64,000 bases of DNA from Wolbachia endosymbiont (group B) of Parapoynx stratiotata (GTDB lineage Bacteria; Pseudomonadota; Alphaproteobacteria; Rickettsiales; Anaplasmataceae), in the NCBI RefSeq assembly GCF_947250635.1, contig NZ_OX366335.1, positions 62,001 to 126,000 on the forward strand, written 5' to 3'. The stretch's first letter is position 1; the number at the start of each line of letters is the position of its first letter. The position numbers and the translations under genes were made by a program. The notes under the pieces were generated by a model, which saw only the letters and a program-made list of their open reading frames with translations, did not search any database and was not told the origin of the DNA. This document shows positions 29,091-37,424 of the stretch, in pieces.

Positions 29091-29249
29091 AGTTAAATTC
29101 TGCTTAGGTTCTACTTCTAATTATAGGTACATATTACAATTTGTAAACCCTACATGCATGAAAATCATGAGAGCCAATTTTCTATGATCTTTTCGTGTAC
29201 TTAAAACTCATTTTTGATTATTGTATGTGTCATAAAACATATTAAATTT

Positions 29250-29870
29250 ATGAGAATATTTATATATAAGGACGACCTGCCAGCCAGTGCAATACCGAAT
29301 GATATAAAATCTATAGCTGTTGATACAGAGGCAATGGGGCTACTGCATAGCAGAGATAGATTATGCCTTGTTCAGCTCTCTTTCAATGATGGCAACGCTC
29401 ACTTAGTTCAATTCAAAAACGATTATACAGCTCCAAATTTGAGAAAAATATTAGAGGATAAAAATATAACCAAAATATTTCACTTTGCGCGATTTGATGT
29501 GAGTATAATACATTACTACCTGCAAACTTGGGCACTGCCTTGCTATTGCACGAAAATAGCCTCACGTTTAGTTCGCACCTACACAGATAATCATAGCTTA
29601 AAAGAGTTGTGCTTAGAACTACTTGATATAAAATTAAATAAGCAACAACAATCTTCTGATTGGGGAAATGAAATTTTAACAGACAAGCAAAAAAGTTATG
29701 CTGCATCTGATGTTTTATATCTCCATAAAATAAAGGAAAAGCTAGATTTAATGCTAGAACGTGAAAATAGAAAAGAATTAGCCGAAAAGTGCTTTGAATT
29801 TCTTCCTACTCGTATTGAGCTAGATTCAATGGGTTGGGGGAGTGTAGATATCTTTAATCATCATATGTAA
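29250..29870 (+). CDS. rnd: Ribonuclease D-like exonuclease
   Basis: 3'-5' exoribonuclease of the DEDDy family, involved in tRNA 3' processing. From the ATG at 29250, D25 and E27 (AVDTEAMG), D83 (FARFDVSI) and Y150/D154 (YAASDVLYL) form the catalytic set. It is 206 residues, so it contains only the exonuclease domain and lacks the HRDC domains of E. coli RNase D; this short form is common in alphaproteobacteria. An upstream in-frame start at 29214 would add 12 residues without family similarity. Confidence 0.9.
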   Translation: MRIFIYKDDLPASAIPNDIKSIAVDTEAMGLLHSRDRLCLVQLSFNDGNAHLVQFKNDYTAPNLRKILEDKNITKIFHFARFDVSIIHYYLQTWALPCYCTKIASRLVRTYTDNHSLKELCLELLDIKLNKQQQSSDWGNEILTDKQKSYAASDVLYLHKIKEKLDLMLERENRKELAEKCFEFLPTRIELDSMGWGSVDIFNHHM

Positions 29871-29949
29871 TCACTTCACTTGAATCCAGAAAAATTTAGT
29901 TGATCAGCTGTTAATTGATACGCTATATTTATAAAAATTTAGGTATTTT

Positions 29950-30276
29950 ATGAGTGATGATATTAAAGCGGTAAATGATCAAAATTTCGAATCTGAAGTT
30001 GCTAACCACAAAGGATTTGTGCTGGTAGATTTTTGGGCAGAATGGTGTGGACCATGCAAAAGTCTGATGCCACGTATCGAGCAATTGGCTGAGGATAGAA
30101 AAGGCAAGATCAAGATCTGCAAGTTCGACATAGATGGAGAAACTGAGGTGCCAAGTAAGTATGGAGTTCAATCTATACCTACTTTAATCATATTTCAAGA
30201 TGGTAAGGAAATTGCACGCAAAATTGGCGCAATAAATGATTTACACAGTTGGGTTGATAGTGAAATAAGCGAGTAG
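29950..30276 (+). CDS. trxA: Thioredoxin
   Basis: Small disulfide reductase of the cytosol. The active site WCGPCK has C33 and C36, preceded by VDFWAEW and followed by the cis-Pro loop GVQSIPTLIIF. The length of 108 is standard. It lies just upstream of the tRNA-Met gene. Confidence 0.97.
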   Translation: MSDDIKAVNDQNFESEVANHKGFVLVDFWAEWCGPCKSLMPRIEQLAEDRKGKIKICKFDIDGETEVPSKYGVQSIPTLIIFQDGKEIARKIGAINDLHSWVDSEISE

Positions 30277-30315
30277 ACAAATTTCCTTTTGCGTGTATTA
30301 TAGGTGTTGATAAAA

Positions 30316-30392
30316 GGGATTGTAGCTCAGTCGGTTAGAGCAGTTCGCTCATAACGAATTGGTCGTAGGTTCGAGTCCTACCAATCCCACCA
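30316..30392 (+). tRNA. tRNA-Met (CAT anticodon)
   Basis: 77 nt including an encoded 3' CCA. The acceptor GGGATTG pairs with CAATCCC, the anticodon loop CTCATAA gives CAT, and the T-arm is TAGGTTCGAGTCCTA. The acceptor begins with a normal G-C pair, so it is an elongator Met or a lysidine-modified Ile tRNA rather than an initiator. The two tRNA-Ser genes and tRNA-Gly here do not encode CCA. Confidence 0.93.
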
Positions 30393-30975
30393 CTATTGAT
30401 ACAATTGCAAGGCCTACTCTCTTAGATAAGCTTTTTGCCTTATTAAAGTACTTGGCTGTTAGTGTTTGAAAACTCCATGATATTAGATTCCTTGCATAAC
30501 TGGAATTCAAAAGTTCCAGCGCGGTTTTCTTATTGGATCTCAGCTGGGATGACGCCTGGTTATGAAAGAAATCTATTGTCAAAAAAAATTACTTCCGCGT
30601 ATTTTGAATCTGATTATAATGACAATTAGAGATATTTTAAGAGCTCAAAAATTTATCTTTGTCTGCAGACTTTCAATTAACTTTTCAATAAAAAACGTAG
30701 CGTATCTTTTTCAGCGTATACACACGTCTGTTATATGTGCGCTGCATTTTTTTCTAATTTATACAGGAGGATTTTATGTCCAGAATTCCAGATATTTGAC
30801 CTTTACCTTAGCTAATAAAAACCAACTGGCGCCTTTGGTTTTTATAAAGAAAATCTAGGAAATAACCAAAAACTGTTTCCAGGCATAAATTTGCCATGTA
30901 TACCTAAAAAGTAATGATATTAACATAATGTTCATATTTGTATGCTAATATTAATATTATTTAAATTGAAGAATA
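30393..30975. other. Long intergenic stretch after tRNA-Met
   Basis: About 580 bp without a convincing gene. It holds a degenerate copy of the dispersed repeat family (30470-30560), a strong ribosome-site/ATG/short-frame unit (30765-30799) and a hairpin at 30815-30845. An apparent longer frame on the minus strand reads through the tRNA and is not a gene. Confidence 0.5.
30815..30845 (+). terminator. Hairpin, terminator-like
   Basis: ATAAAAACCAA and TTGGTTTTTAT form an 11-bp perfect stem with a 9-nt loop (CTGGCGCCT). The T-rich right arm on the plus strand fits an intrinsic terminator. It follows a 7-codon frame (30776-30799) with an AGGAGG site, so an attenuator-like arrangement is possible. 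Confidence 0.5.
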
Positions 30976-30977
30976 TT

Positions 30978-31223
30978 ATGGAACAACAAGCATCAAACAA
31001 AGAGAAAGGGATTGAATTTAGATATAATCAATGTCAGCAGAAATGCCATTCCTACAAAACAAAACTGACAGACCAAGAATGCCTAGATAAATGCTATGAG
31101 AAGTACGTTTCTAAACTTTATCCACAAATTAGTGAGAAATTATTAGCTAGTGAAAACAATCTCTATGATGAAAGCACAGAATTATCACTTATGGCAGATA
31201 CTCTAGATGCAATGTTTTTTTAA
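30978..31223 (+). CDS. Small protein with twin CX3C motif
   Basis: 81 residues from the ATG at 30978. Four Cys are placed as C19-x3-C23-x11-C35-x3-C39, the pattern of mitochondrial small Tim proteins and related helix-hairpin proteins whose Cys pairs form two intramolecular disulfides. The rest is helical and charged, and there is no signal peptide. I know no bacterial function for such a protein. It is a stand-alone gene. Confidence 0.6.
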   Translation: MEQQASNKEKGIEFRYNQCQQKCHSYKTKLTDQECLDKCYEKYVSKLYPQISEKLLASENNLYDESTELSLMADTLDAMFF

Positions 31224-31238
31224 TCACAAAAGAAACAC

Positions 31239-32372
31239 TTATTTCAATATTTGCAGAGATGTTAGCTTTTTAGATATATTCTGACTTATTGAATAATTCT
31301 TTAAATTGGTAAAATACTGTTTCTTTTCCTCTATTTCTTTTTCACTATTCTTTCCACATATCGCTTCTGTTTTTATCTCTGGTTGTTTCTCTTGATTGAG
31401 AGAGCCCTTCTTTTCAAAATAATTATCTGTGAATTCTAAAAAGAGTGAAATCAGCTCAGGAAGATTGTATTTGTGTTCACTTGATGAGCACAATTCTGTA
31501 ATCGAAGAAAAGTGAATATCATCTGCCTTAATAGGTAGTAACGATAGAAACTTATTCCAGCATTTTTTCATTATTCCAACTTCAGGTTCAAGGTTTTTTA
31601 TTTTAGCTAAGTTGGCATGCTCCATAAAAAACTCTTTATATTGCTCAAAACCTTCAAAAGTTTCTTTTTTTTGGTAGTTTTTTTTCCTATGACTTTTTTC
31701 TATGTCAGCAATTTTAGTACCTATATTTGCCTGCTTACTAATAAAGCCATCGTTCTCTAAGTTAAAACAAATTGTGTATGGAGTAATGTCGTTTACTATT
31801 GTGTGTGGCTTAAAGTGCCAACCAAAGCATTTGAGTATGAATTTTATTATAGGAGGAAATAGCCATTTAGGTTTTGATATGTGTAGTAATTTCACTACAA
31901 GTTTTTTGAATGAGCTAAAGGATTTATTGATAATGCATCTTAAATGAATATTGTCATCTTTTTTAAATTTTTTATAAACCTCCGCAGCTATTGGTCCTCC
32001 AGCACAGCTTCCATACAGTACTATATTGTCTGGGTGAATGCCTTGCTTTAGAAGATCTGAAATGACTCCAATTCCTGCATTTACTCGATTTCGACCGTTT
32101 AAAGAATGGCCTTTGCTTTTTCCAGAACCAGGAAAATTAATAAGGTGAACATCCATACCTGCTTCAGCTGCCCAATTCCATTCACTTTTGTCTTCATTTG
32201 GCTCTTTTTCAAAAGTATATGTAAGCCCTGGAAAGTAAACTATATGCTTTTTCTTTCTGCTATCTGCACTGCTCTTCGAGTTTGACATCACTATCTTTTG
32301 AATTCGCATTCCATTTTGAACTTCTACGAACTCTTCCCTAATTTTTATTGTATTTTCTTCTGTTACTTTCAT
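31239..32372 (-). CDS. Alpha/beta hydrolase fold protein with Cys at the nucleophile elbow
   Basis: 377 residues. The core pattern is alpha/beta hydrolase: HIVYFPGLTYTFEKE, then INFPGSGKSKGHS and the elbow LYGSCAGGPIAAEVY. In the elbow, GSCAG (121-125) has Cys123 where most hydrolases have Ser. Such Cys enzymes exist (for example dienelactone hydrolase). The C-terminal third is Lys/Glu-rich and extends beyond a normal hydrolase. Related proteins occur as effectors of intracellular bacteria, but no secretion signal is visible. Confidence 0.65.
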   Translation of the reverse strand: MKVTEENTIKIREEFVEVQNGMRIQKIVMSNSKSSADSRKKKHIVYFPGLTYTFEKEPNEDKSEWNWAAEAGMDVHLINFPGSGKSKGHSLNGRNRVNAGIGVISDLLKQGIHPDNIVLYGSCAGGPIAAEVYKKFKKDDNIHLRCIINKSFSSFKKLVVKLLHISKPKWLFPPIIKFILKCFGWHFKPHTIVNDITPYTICFNLENDGFISKQANIGTKIADIEKSHRKKNYQKKETFEGFEQYKEFFMEHANLAKIKNLEPEVGIMKKCWNKFLSLLPIKADDIHFSSITELCSSSEHKYNLPELISLFLEFTDNYFEKKGSLNQEKQPEIKTEAICGKNSEKEIEEKKQYFTNLKNYSISQNISKKLTSLQILK

Positions 32373-32552
32373 TTTGCGTTTTTCACTATATTGATTTAAT
32401 AATACATGAAATTTTAGAAAAAATCAATTTTACTAAAAAATTAACTCATAGCGTATCTATCTTTATATTTATCGGAATTAAAGTAGTAGTGAGAAATGCC
32501 TCTTGACATTTGATAAACCTAAACGTAGCCTAAAACAATTTACTGTTTATTT

Positions 32553-33212
32553 ATGACATTTGTTCAATCACTTAATAATCAATTAGATAGTTTACACTTA
32601 TTAAAACACCCGTTTTACGAGTCATGGAATGAAGGTAGCTTAAGCCTTCAGGCTCTGCAAACCTACGCTAAGGAATATTATCACCATGTTGCTGCTTTTC
32701 CTCGTTATATCAGCGGTATACATTCCTTGTGTCCGAATTTGAAAATGCGGCAAGTTTTACTTGGTAATTTAATAGAGGAAGAACAAGGCGACGAGAATCA
32801 CCCAGAATTATGGCAGCGTTTTGCTGAAGGACTGGGAGTAGCACGTTCAGAACTTTGTGAAAATGCACAAATTAAGGAGACACGAGAATTAGTTGATGGT
32901 TATTTTGACATTGTAAAATCAGATTTTGCAGCAGGTCTTGGAGCTCTGTACGCTTATGAACGTCAAACTCCAGAGGTTTCTAAGTCTAAAATTGAAGGTC
33001 TGAAAAAACACTATTCAATAAATGATGAGCGTTCTCTCAAATTTTTTACCGTTCATATGGAAGCTGATGAGTGGCATTCTGAAGAATGTGCAAACCTTAT
33101 TGCAGATTTAAACGAAGAAGAACAAGAGAAAGTTATGCAAGGCGCTGAAAAAGGAGCAAAACTCTTATGGGGTTTTCTTGATGGCATGATGAATGTTGAT
33201 GTTTGTCATTAA
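32553..33212 (+). CDS. CADD-like (TenA/PqqC-fold) protein, probable p-aminobenzoate synthase
   Basis: 219-residue all-helical protein of the TenA/PqqC/haem-oxygenase fold. It matches Chlamydia CADD (CT610), which makes p-aminobenzoate for folate by oxidising one of its own Tyr residues at a dimetal site. The CADD ligands align with equal spacing: E76 and H83 (EEEQGDENH), E136 (YAYERQTPE), H168, D172 and H175 (VHMEADEWH). The reported sacrificial Tyr27 corresponds to Y22 (FYESW), and Lys152 to K146. It sits directly upstream of folB, folKP and folA, which supports the pABA role. The CADD residue numbers are from memory. Confidence 0.85.
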   Translation: MTFVQSLNNQLDSLHLLKHPFYESWNEGSLSLQALQTYAKEYYHHVAAFPRYISGIHSLCPNLKMRQVLLGNLIEEEQGDENHPELWQRFAEGLGVARSELCENAQIKETRELVDGYFDIVKSDFAAGLGALYAYERQTPEVSKSKIEGLKKHYSINDERSLKFFTVHMEADEWHSEECANLIADLNEEEQEKVMQGAEKGAKLLWGFLDGMMNVDVCH

Positions 33213-33234
33213 TTATAAGTAGATACTAAATTCA

Positions 33235-33616
33235 GTGGTAGCATGTAATCTTCTTATATCTGATTTACGGCTTTGGGTTCATTTGGGATGTAGTGCAGAA
33301 GAGAAGTTTTCTCCCCAATTGGTGAGTATTGACGTTGATTTCACTTTTAAATCTCCTCCTTCAGGGCTTACAACTGATCAACTTAAAGATACTATCTGCT
33401 ATTTGGAAGTAGTGCAAAATATTCAATCTCTTGTTCAGGGCAAGCAATTTAATCGAGCATTTAACTCATGAGATATACAGAGCCATTAATAACCTTTTGC
33501 TGCGAAAGAAGCATATTATTTCTTCTGTCAGGGTGACTACTCACAAAATCGCACCACCAGTTCCTGGTGTGCATGGGGGCGTTTTTTTTACTTACTGTAA
33601 TGAATTGCAAGAATGA
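33235..33616 (+). pseudogene. folB: Dihydroneopterin aldolase, broken by a frameshift
   Basis: Folate pathway enzyme converting dihydroneopterin to hydroxymethyl-dihydropterin. Frame 1 (33235-33471, GTG start) gives LRLWVHLGCSAEEKFSPQ; a second frame continues from about 33436 with SNLIEHLTHEIYRAI and ends at 33616 with GVFFTYC. The shift falls in the GGGCAAGCAATTT stretch (33438-33450). Both halves are well conserved, so the break is recent, a sequencing error, or rescued by frameshifting. The gene stop overlaps the folKP start (ATGA). Confidence 0.75.
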
Positions 33617-34866
33617 TCTATATTTCTATTGGATCAAATATAGGGAATCGCCTTTCCCATTTACAAAGAGCTACTGAGTTACTAAAGAAGCGCTATTTAA
33701 AAGACTTAAAGTCTTCGATCATTCTAGAAACTAAGGCTATTTTACCAAATGGTGCTCCACCTGATTGGAACAAGCCATTTCTCAACATGATTGTCTATGG
33801 AAGTTGTTCTTCTTCTCCTGAGGAGCTACTAAAAGGCTTAAAACAAATCGAATGTGATATTGGTCGTCCACAAGTCTACGAAAAATGGGCACCTCGTGTT
33901 ATTGATTTAGATATTTTGTTATGGGATGATCTAACGCTTGATATACCTGACCTTAAAATTCCTCACCCAGAATTAGTAAATAGACCATTTTTGCTCCACT
34001 TGATGGCAATGGTTAACAAAACCTTTGCTTTCAATGTTCAAGACTGTTTTTCAAAGAGTTTTACGCTTTCACCAAAGCTTATGGGTATCGTCAATATTAC
34101 CCCTGATTCATTTTCAGATGGTGGTCTTTATTATGATGCGAATCGAGCAACCAAGCAGGCATTGCAGCTGGTATCAGATGGTGCAAGCATAGTTGATCTT
34201 GGAGCTCAATCAACAAGGCCTGGAGCTTCAATAAAGACGCCAGAGGAAGAGTATGAACGTCTAAAACCAGTACTTGATAATCTTAGCGACTATATGAAAA
34301 ATGGTGATATTGAAGTCAGCATTGATAGTTTTTGGCCAGACGTTATTTTAAACGTTTTGAAGCACTACAATATTGCCTGGGTAAATGATCAGAAGGGAGA
34401 TCTGAGTAGTAATACCTTAAAAGAAGTTGCTAGCAGTGGGTGTAGTGTCGTTATTATGCATTCACTTTCGATACCACCACATAAGGACAATATTATTCCA
34501 CATGACACTGACCCAATTGATATCATAAATAATTGGGCAGAGAAGAGCATTAACAAACTACTAGGCCTGGGTTTTGATGAAAATTCAATAATTATTGACC
34601 CTGGTATTGGTTTTGGCAAATCTATGTATCAGAATATTCAGATTTTACGCAGTATAGAAACTTTACAAAATTTTGGCTGCAAGGTTTTAGTTGGCCATTC
34701 CAGAAAGTCATTTATTTCCTCTTTTTCCATAGAATCTCCCTCTAATAGAGATTTAGAAACAATTGCTACATCTGCTATACTGCAAAATAAGGTTGATTTC
34801 CTTAGAGTGCATAATGTACGCGACCACATGAGATTTTTTGTAGCCCAAGCTGTCTTAAAAGGATGA
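33613..34866 (+). CDS. folKP: HPPK-DHPS bifunctional folate enzyme
   Basis: Fusion of 6-hydroxymethyl-7,8-dihydropterin pyrophosphokinase (about residues 1-150; opening YISIGSNIGNRLSHLQRA and the motif RVIDLDILLWDD) and dihydropteroate synthase (about 156-417; LMGIVNITPDSFSDGG and IIDPGIGFGK). The two steps make dihydropteroate from pterin and p-aminobenzoate. It overlaps folB upstream and folA downstream by 4 nt each, giving tight translational coupling. A fusion in this order occurs in several bacteria and in fungi and plants. Confidence 0.94.
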   Translation: MIYISIGSNIGNRLSHLQRATELLKKRYLKDLKSSIILETKAILPNGAPPDWNKPFLNMIVYGSCSSSPEELLKGLKQIECDIGRPQVYEKWAPRVIDLDILLWDDLTLDIPDLKIPHPELVNRPFLLHLMAMVNKTFAFNVQDCFSKSFTLSPKLMGIVNITPDSFSDGGLYYDANRATKQALQLVSDGASIVDLGAQSTRPGASIKTPEEEYERLKPVLDNLSDYMKNGDIEVSIDSFWPDVILNVLKHYNIAWVNDQKGDLSSNTLKEVASSGCSVVIMHSLSIPPHKDNIIPHDTDPIDIINNWAEKSINKLLGLGFDENSIIIDPGIGFGKSMYQNIQILRSIETLQNFGCKVLVGHSRKSFISSFSIESPSNRDLETIATSAILQNKVDFLRVHNVRDHMRFFVAQAVLKG

Positions 34867-35342
34867 AGATTATTGGAATTATGGCTGTTGACCCTAATGG
34901 GGTAATTGGAATAAATAATGATTTGCCCTGGCGTTATCCAAGTGAGTTTAAACATTTTTGTCAAGTGACCGACAAACAAATTATTGTGATGGGAAGAAAG
35001 ACATTTGAAACCGTGCCTCAAAGCATACTAAAGAATCGTACACCTATTGTTTTCTCCCGTAACAAGTGTTTTAATAGAGGTCCAAAATGTACTGTTGTCT
35101 CTTCCATGCAAGAATTTCTGTCAATTCAAAGTAGTTCTCAAGTCTTTGTGATTGGTGGGGCACAAATAGCACACCTTTTTTTAGAGCATAACCTAATCTC
35201 AGAATTTATTATAACTGAAATTCACAAGCCCTATAAGGGTGATACATACCTCAATTTAGCATTTTTTGATGGATGGAATAAAACTATTCTCGTCAGAACA
35301 GAAGACTATACTATATTCAATTGTATCCGTTCAGCAGAGTAG
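34863..35342 (+). CDS. folA: Dihydrofolate reductase
   Basis: NADPH-dependent reduction of dihydrofolate to tetrahydrofolate. It has the opening IGIMAVDPNGVIG, the substrate motif NNDLPWRYPSEFKHF and the NADPH site MGRKTFETVP. The length of 159 is normal. It is the last gene of the folate cluster; the next gene (purF) is convergent and 459 nt away. Confidence 0.95.
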   Translation: MKIIGIMAVDPNGVIGINNDLPWRYPSEFKHFCQVTDKQIIVMGRKTFETVPQSILKNRTPIVFSRNKCFNRGPKCTVVSSMQEFLSIQSSSQVFVIGGAQIAHLFLEHNLISEFIITEIHKPYKGDTYLNLAFFDGWNKTILVRTEDYTIFNCIRSAE

Positions 35343-35801
35343 TAAAATTATTAGCATAAAAGTAATCAACGTTTCTAATGAAAGCTGGATTCCAGCATCA
35401 AGTGCTAGCCTGAAGCTTTAGCTATAAATATTAAGAAATTTACCAAACGAAGAAAAAAGGCAGAAGAATCCCCGTGTGACGAGTTTTATAATGTAAATTG
35501 GCGCTATAATAATGTGCTAACAAGCGCATTTTGGCTGAATGTAGAAAAAATAAAAAAAGCCGCTATAATTTTTGTGTAATTTGCCAATAAATATTTGAGT
35601 TTTTTACTGATTTTGTGATTGAGCCTGCAGGTCAAAAATAAGGATAAATACTCTTAGTATCATAGTAAAGGGAATGACGAAATTTGTAAAGTAGTTTTCA
35701 CTCAAATGACGCCCAGGCAAAAACTATATGGTTATGCAAAAAATCTATTTTTAAAACTGTTAATATAACATAGAAAAAACCTCACCTTCATTAATAATAG
35801 A
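35343..35801. other. Intergenic stretch with dispersed repeats
   Basis: About 460 bp without a gene. It contains partial copies of the dispersed repeat family, for example CTGGATTCCAGCATCAAGTG near 35385 and TCAAATGACGCCCAGG near 35703. Both flanking genes end here, so it is presumably a termination region. Confidence 0.5.
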
Positions 35802-37187
35802 TTACTTACCAATTGGGTAGTCACCAGTGAAACAAGCATCACAATATTGCGGTGTAGCATTGTTACGTTTTTCTGCTTTAACAGCTCTGTATAGCCCATC
35901 AATACTCAAAAAGGCTAAGCTATCTACTCCTATACTTTCCTTTATCTCTTCTATAGATTGAGTCGCAGCAATTAAATCTTTGCAATCTGGTGTATCTATT
36001 CCATAAAAACAAGAGTGCTTAATTGGTGGACTTGAAATTTTGAGGTGAATCTCTTTTACTTCTGCATCCTTTAGCATAACTATTATATTTCTGAGCGTAC
36101 TACCACGCACTATACTATCATCTATTAAAATTATGTTTTTGCCTTTCAAAGTGTGCTTATTAGCATTGAATTTTAATTTTATTCTAACTTTACGTACTTC
36201 AGCGGTGGGTTGTATAAAAGTTCTTCCTATGTAATGATTACGAATTATCCCCAGTTCCATAGGTAATCCTGAATGCTTTGCATATCCAATAGCTGCAGGT
36301 ATTCCAGAATCAGGTATTGGTACAACCATATCTACATTGTTTTTTGGTGGGCTCTCTTCTGCAAGTATTCTTCCTATTTCTTTTCTTATATCATATATGG
36401 ACCTCTTCTCCATTATGCTGTCTGGTCTCGAGAAGTAAACGTATTCAAAAATACAAAAACTTGATTTTTGCTGTGGGAAAGGAAACATTGAGGCTAGCTT
36501 ACTATCCGAACTGATGGTAACTAATTCGCCTGGTTCTATTTCTCTAATAAACTCTGCATTTATTATATCAAGAGCACAAGTTTCAGATGCAAGAACGTAA
36601 GAACCGTTTAACTTTCCTAAAACAAGAGGCCTGATTCCAGATGGATCACGTACTCCAATAACTACTTCTTGATTGATTGCCACAAAAGAATAAGCACCTT
36701 GTATTTGCTTTAATGCATATATAAAACTCTCTAAAAAGCTATCTTGTTCACTGCTTGCTGTCAGATGCACTACTACTTCTGTATCAATATCTGACTGAAA
36801 AACGCACTCTTGTTTAATTAATTGTTCGCGTATCGGAGAAATATTAATTAAATTACCATTATGTGCTATGGCAAAATCCCCAAATTTGCCACTTTTGCCA
36901 AACATGGGCTGCACTCCAAATTTACTACCACTTGTTGAGTATCGAACATGACCTATTGCACAATCCCCAGGTAAGGATTTCTTTATTTCATCTATATCAT
37001 CAAATACACTGCTCACTTGGCCTTGAAAGTGATAAGAGTTCAGCTTATCGTTGTTACTGGTTACTACGCCAAAAGACTCTTGACCTCTATGCTGCAAAGC
37101 GTGGAGAGCAAGTATAGAGTTAAAAGCAGCACTTTGGTTATAACTTATGCCAAATACCCCGCACTCCTCATGTACTTCATCAAGCAT
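35802..37187 (-). CDS. purF: Amidophosphoribosyltransferase
   Basis: First committed enzyme of purine synthesis: PRPP plus glutamine to phosphoribosylamine. The N-terminal glutaminase domain begins MLDEVHEECGVFG; the nucleophile is C9 once the propeptide is removed. The PRPP-binding motif IILIDDSIVRGST is near residue 350. The length of 461 is typical. Two adjacent ATGs at the 5' end are in frame and the first is used. Confidence 0.96.
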   Translation of the reverse strand: MLDEVHEECGVFGISYNQSAAFNSILALHALQHRGQESFGVVTSNNDKLNSYHFQGQVSSVFDDIDEIKKSLPGDCAIGHVRYSTSGSKFGVQPMFGKSGKFGDFAIAHNGNLINISPIREQLIKQECVFQSDIDTEVVVHLTASSEQDSFLESFIYALKQIQGAYSFVAINQEVVIGVRDPSGIRPLVLGKLNGSYVLASETCALDIINAEFIREIEPGELVTISSDSKLASMFPFPQQKSSFCIFEYVYFSRPDSIMEKRSIYDIRKEIGRILAEESPPKNNVDMVVPIPDSGIPAAIGYAKHSGLPMELGIIRNHYIGRTFIQPTAEVRKVRIKLKFNANKHTLKGKNIILIDDSIVRGSTLRNIIVMLKDAEVKEIHLKISSPPIKHSCFYGIDTPDCKDLIAATQSIEEIKESIGVDSLAFLSIDGLYRAVKAEKRNNATPQYCDACFTGDYPIGK

Positions 37188-37424
37188 GAAAAATATTAAA
37201 TAAAGCCTGATTGTACTTTAGTAGAGGCAAAGTACAAGAATTTTATTTGTTAATCCCTTTCAAAGTTGAAGCTTTCTACGGTAGTTTTGATGTATACCAG
37301 AAAGTAGGTTATATGCAATTAACCAATTTTGAGATTTTTGACAATTTTTTAGCACTGAAGAGAAAAAGATATTTTTATTGACTTATCTATGTATTGAAGT
37401 AATCACTAAAAAGTTTTAGTGGTT

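Noticed and set aside
30349..30582. Minus-strand open frame reading through tRNA-Met with a GLEPTTNSL ending
   Set aside because: It is a shadow of the tRNA sequence and has no start signal or independent coding features.
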